Below are positions 57,066 through 64,000 of a stretch of DNA of 64,000 bases, in pieces. The notes under the pieces are model-generated. The model did not search any database. It was not told the origin of the DNA and saw nothing but the letters and a program-made list of their open reading frames with translations. Position numbers and translations under genes: made by a program. Every line of letters starts with the position of its first letter. The first letter of the stretch is position 1. The DNA comes from Tenodera sinensis (Eukaryota > Arthropoda > Insecta > Mantodea > Mantidae), in the NCBI GenBank assembly GCA_030765045.1, contig CM060970.1, positions 50,092,076 through 50,156,075 of the forward strand, in the 5' to 3' direction.

Positions 57066-58052
57066 AAATAATCTAAAATGGTGCTAAGAGGATTTATTTA
57101 AATGTATAATAGAGAAAAAGTGTTAATAAAATAATACATTGTGGTGAAGAAACATCGTGTGATTTTTCATTCCATCCGTTACCACGCCCTGAGGGAAATA
57201 AGAGCCACATCGCTCAAAATTGAAACAACACTTCAATAAAAACAGCACCAATATGAATAAAATTTCAGAAGAAGCTTCTGGTGAATTTTAAATGCCCCAC
57301 TCTAGTTCCTTTATATGAGGGTTGACTAAATCTGCACCAGCTGAATAAATATATCAACTTATAACAATAACGAGGTAGAATTCCACGAACTCAAATATAC
57401 ATAAAAGAAATAAAAACTAATTTTAAATAATAAGTTAATGAATTTAAATTAGAACCAAGGAAAATAATACATATTAATAGACCCACAGTAAGGGGCAAAG
57501 CAATACTTTTCCCTGCTTCACCCTCCCTCCTTCAAACAACACACACTCAAAAGGCATACAAGCAGTGGCACAAATCATATCAATATATGACTTTCGAAAC
57601 CCCGAAAATGCAAAGAAACCTTCTTACATATTTATGTAGGTATATTAGTAAAGTTAAAAAAGAGTTTTAACAGAGAAGGTTTTAGGATCTCAAAGCAATG
57701 AACCATGATTTTTAACTCTTTGCAAATCCTTTCACGTGAACATTCATACAGTAAGATCACAATTACAAATTGAGGTAAATTTACAAACAAATTTTGAAAT
57801 CACAATTACAAAAATAAGGCTGGTTTAGACTTAAGACAGCTGGATGTAGCAACATTTTTGTCTTCAAATGCTATGTTTAGCCCAACATACATGTGTGAGA
57901 GCAATTTTTTGTCTAAAATGAAGTTTATAAAATCTAAAAACAGATTCTGATTAACAGACAAAATCCTACTTGCTCTGTTGTGTCGGTATGTAGTTGTGAA
58001 TTATGTTAAATATATGCGAAACTGTATAGATAAACTGAGGAATGAAATAAAA
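57066..58052. other. DNA without recognised features
   Basis: AT-rich, with no gene or repeat recognised. Confidence 0.35.
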
Positions 58053-58433
58053 AATCTGATGTGCTGCACACACATGACTTTCTCTGTTCTTGTACTAACC
58101 ATTCTTACAAACTCTTGTTCCTCTATCTTCTTTGTGTTAGTTGAGATAAACATTTGCAGAAATTATCTTTTTGTTTATTTCCTTGTAGGTACAAGGGGAA
58201 TATTAAAATACAGCAGGCTTTGTGCAATAGTCAAATCTTTTAAAGCTCTAAGATTCCGTTCTTTGCACACTTAGCATAAAAAAGATGAACAACGATCTTG
58301 CATTTCACGAAAGTTTTTAAGTTTTCCGAAACTCACACCCATAACAAGGAATATCTCCGAAATGGTTCACTCTACTAAAAAATTTACTTGGACATAAATT
58401 GTGTATTTTAGCAAGATCTACAATCTACATATT

Positions 58434-61400
58434 GAAGAGAATAATAGAATAATAGAAATAATAAAAAGGAACGTAAAGAATTTAAGAAAGATTTGAAACA
58501 AGAAAGAGAATGTGATCCTAACACTCAATGCAATATCTTTTTTCAAAATTTTAATATGCAAGAACTGAACATTGCAATAAATAATCTAAAAAACAAAAAG
58601 TCTCCTGGACCTGATCACATACATCCAGAGTTCATAAAAAACCTTGGAAAAACAGCAAAACAACTACTGAAACTCTAAATCTATCCTGGAAAACCACTGT
58701 ACCTGCTGAATGGCGAAAGGCAATAATTGTCCCACTCTTGAAGAAAGACAAAACAGCATCAGAAATAAAAAATTATAGACCAATAGCTCTTACTAGCATA
58801 ATAGCAAAAGTGATGGAAAGAATGGTGTCAAACAGGTTAAATTGGTTTCTAGAATCAACAAATTTAATTTCCCCATGTCAAGCTGGATTCAGAGAGTTCC
58901 ACTCTACAAATGAACAAGTCTTACTTCTCAGTCAAGAAATCAAAGACTCCTTCAATAGAAAAGAAGATAATTTATCAGTTTTTATTGATTTCCGAAGTGC
59001 ATATGATTCTATATGCAGAACAAAACTACTAAAGAAAGTAAAAAAAATAGGGATACAAGGTCCAATGTTTTCATGGCTATGCCATTTCCTAACACAACGC
59101 TTTATTGCAACCAGATATGGAAGAAACATATCTAAATACAAACAAGTACACCGTGGCTTACCACAAAGCGCAGTGCTAAGCACAACACTTTTTAATATAT
59201 GAAGGTATGTGCGTAAAAACGGTCTAACCCACACTTTTTTAAAACTGAGAAAAATAGAGTTTTGTATATGTTGGAAAAAAAAATATTAGTTGACACATGT
59301 GGCAAACTTTATTAGAGTAAGGGTTAAAGGACACACCTCAAACTTTTTTTTAATGCAGTTGTAAGAATATTAAATTATTTTTATTAAACTTATAAACTAA
59401 AACAGTAATAAAAAAGAAACACTCATTCTAAATAAAGCATAACTTTGACTACATACATTTTAATTCTTAACAAAAAAGCATCCTTGCACATTAAAATAAT
59501 CTACATTTATTACATTACTACCTATTATAAAAATTAGCCCTTGAAAACATATAGGCCTATATGGGTCTATTTCAGATTTATTAAACAAAATCAGGTATGT
59601 CAAACAACTGCTCATCTTCATGAACATCATTACTTTCACTAGACACAGATGTAAGACTTCTGTAATATTCATGATGTATTGGAGGCACATAATTGAGCAA
59701 GTCAAGTACATCTTTAAGTTTTGGCGGAGCTATGGACCTTGACTTTACATACTTAGGGTGTAAGGACACATTCTTAAGGGAAGGTCTACCTGACACTTTT
59801 TTCCTTAGATCTACACAATCATACTCTTCAATATCTTAATAGGTATACTTAAAAACATCTGAAAGGGCTTGTCCTTTGTCACTTTATAGGACACTATAAA
59901 GATAGAAATATATAGATAGAAATGCTCTTTTACAAATTTGTGTATCTACCTCATCCACAATAACTCTGTAAGCTAATGACGTTTGCCTCCTACTATTCTC
60001 AGGCTCATCAGTATATCTGCGCTTAACACCCCTGATTTCTACACACCCAAATATGTACGTGTTTTGTAAATCGTGATTTCCCAAATTCCATAAAAAGTTT
60101 TTCCCGGTCATTGCAAGGAACTACTTCAAAAAACTTTCTTCGACAAACACAGTCTGGGCCGATTTTTTTCTTTAGCTTCATATCCCCTTTTTTTGTAGTG
60201 GATGCTTCACCATTATTTAATTTCTTCTTTATTATTTCGCGCTTCCCCCTATCACGGTTGCTTTTCCTCTTGGAATAGTTACCACCACAATTTTTTTCAC
60301 TCATTTCATGTCTATCGTCTTCACCAACCACGCCGCATGACGCCATTTTCCTTGTTTACCACTTTTGCCAGACTGATCAACATGATGGATTCATTTCTCC
60401 CTAAGATGAAGGTCATAAAGGCTGTATAAAATACATATTTGCTATTTAATAAAGTAGTGTTTGTAATAATTATCAACAAAATATAACCATGAATTGAAAC
60501 TCATAAGGAAGCAGTATATTAAATGAGAATCTGTATAATAATAACTGACAAAATTAAAAGGTTGGCAATCCTACCCTAGTTCCTTTCTCCTGTTTTTAGA
60601 CCATTTATGCGCTTCAAAAGATGAGCTAAACCAGATCGCAAGAAATAGAATTCATTATATATACTTCAAATCAAACTTTTGGATGTTAGACCTCCCATAA
60701 ACTGTTAGTGCTTGTTCCAAACAAGAGATTGCAGCACTAATCAGATTTTTTTTTTATTTTGAGGGTTAGACCGTTTTTACGCACACACCTTCATATTTAT
60801 TAACGATCTGCCACAACAAATACAAGAATCAGGTGTTAAGTGTGCACTATTTGCTGATGACTTAGTAATGTGGACTTCAAAACCAAAAAGCAAAAGTACA
60901 GAACTAGAAAAAACCATGCAACAATCCTTAACCAAATTACAAAGGTGGACCAAAGAAAATTTAATGACTGTTAATACAACAAAATCAAACTACCAAATCT
61001 TTTCACTAAGAAAAAAACCACTAAAAATAAAACTAAATTTTGAGGGTCAACAATTACCAGATACAAAGGAAGCAAAGTATTTAGGAGTTACATTTGATAC
61101 TAAACTTACATGGACCAAACAAATAGAAAATGTAATACAAAGAGCAGAGAGGCGCCTTTCACTGTTAAAACGTCTAACAGGAATGAAGTAGGGATGTTCC
61201 AGAGCAACTCTTAACACAACATATAATGTATATATAAATCCATTATTTAGTTACTGCAGCGAAGTTCTTGTAACAGCAAACACAAAAAAGATTCAAATCT
61301 TTCAAAACTAAAGTCTGAGATTAATTACAGATGCTATCAAAACCACACCAATAGCAGCTATGGAAATTCTAACCAACCAATGCCCCATTGAATATGAAAT

Positions 61401-62499
61401 AGAAAAAGCGGCTCTTATTCAACACGAAAAGTTGATCAGACTCCCATTCAATACATGGCACAAGAGAAATTTTACACATACACTAAAGACTCAGGAGAGC
61501 TTTCTTTCCAAAATTCAAGACATCAAGAAGAATGTATACCTTCCTAATTCAAAGGAAAACTTCATATCTAAAGTCAATCCGACATAAACATTAGATATCA
61601 CATATTATTTACACCTGACAGAAGAAGTTAAGAAAAGTGATACTCCAACTAGTGTTCTAAAATTATTGGCATTAGAGACAATCCATACTAGATTTCCAGA
61701 ACACGAATGGCTCCATATTTATACTGATGGATCACTAATATCAAACCAAGATGGAGCAGGTGCTGGAGTCACATGTCACCTCTTTTCCTATTACAAATCT
61801 TTAAGTTATGGAACTACAAACTTTGAGGAGAAATTGAAGCAATTCGAATGGCCCTACAAAATCTTTTGTACAGAATTTCACATTTTCAGCAAGCAGTTAT
61901 TCTCTCAGTTTTTCCAGGGCAGCAATTATAGCAATTACTTCCAAGTTGTCACCAAAAAACCAAACAATTATAGAATGTTGGAAAATCCTTACCCATCTAA
62001 CAGCACTTCAAAAACACCTAGTCTTCCAATGGATACCAGCTCACTGTGGACTGAGTGGTAATGAGAAAGCTGATTTTCTTGCCAAAAAGGGTACCGGCAA
62101 TGTGCAGAAATCAATAGTTAATCTACCATTTTATGCAGCTAAAAGATTAGTCAACTCTGAATTCAAAAACATTATTGAAAAATATTACTATGAAAAATCA
62201 AAGAATAAAAGATGGGAACTACCAAACATTCAAACAGTGATTCCTGAGTATCCTCGAAAAACAGCAGTTGCAATCTTCAGGTTGATTACAGGACATGATT
62301 GTCTGGCAAAACATTTAAACAGAATTGGGATATATTCTTCACCACTCTGTCCTCTATGTGATCTGCAAGAGGAAATGGATCGAGACCACCTTCAAATATG
62401 CCCGGCCACTTCTAATGCCCCATCCATCAGTGAAAAATATTGGAGAGCAAGAGGATTAATGACTTCATTGTCAGAAATCCAGCATTAGCTAACAACAAC
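58434..62499 (+). mobile_element. Jockey-like LINE, 5'-truncated, 14-bp TSD, split by a DNA transposon
   Basis: Identical 14-base flanks acaatctacatatt lie at 58420-58433 and 62500-62513. In order the + strand has: KSPGPDHIHPEFIKNLGK; the RT with NYRPIALTSIIAKVMERMV, FIDFRSAYDS (first Asp) and RGLPQSAVLSTTLFNI; then, after the insertion, FINDLPQQI and CALFADDLVMW (catalytic FADD); YLGVTFDTKLTW; RNase H with YTDGSLISNQDGAGAGV and FQWIPAHCGLSGNEKADFLA; and a Cys-His knuckle (CPLCDLQEEMDRDHLQIC) before the final stop at 62486. It ends with a CAA-rich tail. Stops and shifts exist (near 58675, 61190, 61590, 61830), so it is no longer active. Confidence 0.85.
59200..60793 (-). mobile_element. DNA transposon with 30-bp TIRs and TA TSD, transposase gutted
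   Basis: The ends are inverted copies over about 30 bases with one mismatch (tgaaggtatgtgcgtaaaaa at the left, complement tgaaggtgtgtgcgtaaaaa at the right). TA lies on both sides (59198-59199, 60794-60795), and removing the element with one TA restores the LINE reading frame (TLF-NIFINDL). The minus strand holds the two ends of one protein: an N-terminal Lys-rich and Cys-containing part (60023-60346, with PDCVCRRKFFEVVPCNDREK then LGNHDLQNTYIFGCVEI) and a C-terminal part (59581-59796, with LKDVLDLLNYVPPIHHEYYR). The layout matches a widespread family of insect and cnidarian transposase-like proteins known to me only by sequence. The central catalytic region is deleted. Confidence 0.75.
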
Positions 62500-62926
62500 A
62501 CAATCTACATATTTTGTATAGTATGATTTGGTCTATCTTTAACATTTTATTTGTCATAAAAATGTCTCAAACACATGACATTTTAATCAAAATTGTTAGA
62601 GCCATTTTCAAGAAAATCAAAATTTTTGAAAACTTTTCCATGTAAAGGGTAGTTTAGGGTGGGGCTATTTTCTTCAAAAACTTTGTGTCGCATCCTTGAA
62701 AGACAAACTTAAATACCAACTTTGGTTTTTAACTGACTTTTCGTTTTTGAGTTATGCTGTCCACAGACACACAGACAGACAGACACAGACACACACACAT
62801 ACCTTTTTCTAAAAATGCTTTTTTTGGATTCAGGGGGTCTCAAAACATATATCTCTGGTGAAATCTCAACATTGAATTTTTGGGTGGAATACAATACTTC
62901 CCCTACTTACCAGTAGAGAAAGTAAA

Positions 62927-64000
62927 AATTAATGTTAAAGCCTTCTCAGTCTGTATATATGTATGTATCAAACATAGTATATAAAATGAAATGTCCATTA
63001 GAGAAGTTCTCTGCCAGTGCAGCTTGAAATCCTCCTGTTCAAATCGTGTGTTACATATGTGCATGCAAAGTTGTGTTCATGATGTCACCATTCCTGTAAT
63101 CACGATGACCAATCTGCTGACTCCTGCTTTATATATGGTTTCATATAATGTTGGTTGCAGTCTTCAAGCAATATTAAAAACACAGATATTTCAAGAATAT
63201 TTTAATGTTTTGTTTTCTGCCAATAACAATAACCATATTTTCATTTACCACATTATGGAACCAGATAAAATTACAGTACTTACTTGCACAGCATCTCTTA
63301 AAAAAATTATGGATTCTTGATTGTTAAATCTACATTAAAATGTTTTATTTACTTTATGTCTGTAATATTTTGAGCTTTAAAGCTTATTAAATATTTTCAA
63401 ATAAATGACAAGTAAAACAAATAATACTTGATTCAAAGTGTAAGGCTGTGCTCATGATTTTCATATAGGTAATGATATCATCACCAGAATCAATGCAGGA
63501 TTATTTAAATAGAGTGTACTTATTGTTATAAAATGTCAGTGCTCTATGAATTTTAAGTTTTCTCTGAAAGAAGAAAGAAAATGAATGTCAAGCAGGACAT
63601 ATAATATGTTTCATACATCTCACAGTTTGTTAAAATAGTTCCATTTATCTCAGACACATACATATAACAAAAACACAGTTTACTGTTATAAAATATATAT
63701 ATTATATTTATATCACTGTTAGTCCATGATGCGTCTTAGTTGAAAATCACATCTCATTATAATAAACTTTAGTAAATTCAACCCTAATTTCTAAAGATTA
63801 GTAAACTTTGGACCATGGTTTTATTTGTTATGTGTTTCAAATAATAAAGCACTAGCTAAAATAAATAGGTTTATGTTTTCTGCCATGGTTAGTTTGAACT
63901 AAAGCTTTTATATTACATTACAATTGTGTGCATCTAGTAAATGGATAAAGCAACTACCAAAGAACATTTACACAAACAGCTTTCTACCCCACTAAGAACA
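62927..64000. other. AT-rich DNA without recognised features
   Basis: No gene or repeat recognised. A short (TA)n lies at about 63693-63710. Frames in this part have no domain signature. Confidence 0.35.

Larger units (their letters stand above)
58053..62926 (-). mobile_element. Family A repeat, copy A10 (-), split by a LINE
   Basis: The left part (58053-58433) has 'gatgtgctgcacacacatga', 'ggggaatattaaaatacagc' and 'ggaatatctccgaaatggtt', and stops after 'attttagcaagatctacaat'. The right part (62500-62926) starts with the duplicated target and continues 'tttgtatagtatgatttggt', then a CAGACA/CA-rich core and the 'ccagtagagaaagtaaaa' end. Joined without the LINE and one target copy, the blocks are in the same order as in A4. 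Confidence 0.8.

Overview
The window looks like nuclear DNA from a large, repeat-rich arthropod genome, most likely an insect. Genes are split by long introns. Most of the sequence is made of tRNA-derived SINEs, decayed non-LTR retrotransposons, a Penelope-like element, a BEL/Pao remnant, mariner-type transposons and short inverted-repeat elements. No bacterial operon, CRISPR array, or rRNA or tRNA gene was found. A cockroach or termite is plausible from the style of the repeats, but that is inference and no marker in the window proves it.

Only one host gene can be supported. It is on the + strand and is represented by its last four coding exons at 29138-29278, 30353-30467, 39390-39574 and 44959-45116. 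All splice sites are canonical and all reading phases join. Together they encode about 199 residues: a six-cysteine EB/EGF-like module, one transmembrane helix, and a basic Ser/Arg/Pro-rich tail ending in a stop at 45114. The start of the gene lies upstream, either outside the window or in an exon not recognised here. Its introns (about 1.1, 8.9 and 5.4 kb) hold a long AAT microsatellite, several transposons and a LINE inserted into another LINE.

Layout: 1-11 kb has SINE and mariner remnants, a ~125-bp tandem repeat, an RNase H fragment of a LINE and a hAT-like element inside a SINE. 11-28 kb is dominated by one unnamed repeat (called family A here, about 860 bp, GT-rich core, RCTTTCTCTACT-type ends). 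It occurs in about ten copies or pieces, some split by a Penelope-like element, a possible solo LTR and SINEs. 28-45 kb is the host gene and its intronic elements. 45-48 kb has no recognisable repeat and may be 3' UTR. 48-57 kb has SINE, mariner and four LINE remnants, including an R2-type tail. 58-63 kb is a three-layer nest: a TA-flanked DNA transposon inside a Jockey-like LINE inside a family A copy. 63-64 kb is featureless AT-rich DNA.

I found no new defence or metabolic system. The most informative parts are the clean insertion boundaries (TIRs and target-site duplications), which give a relative order of insertion, and the family A cluster.
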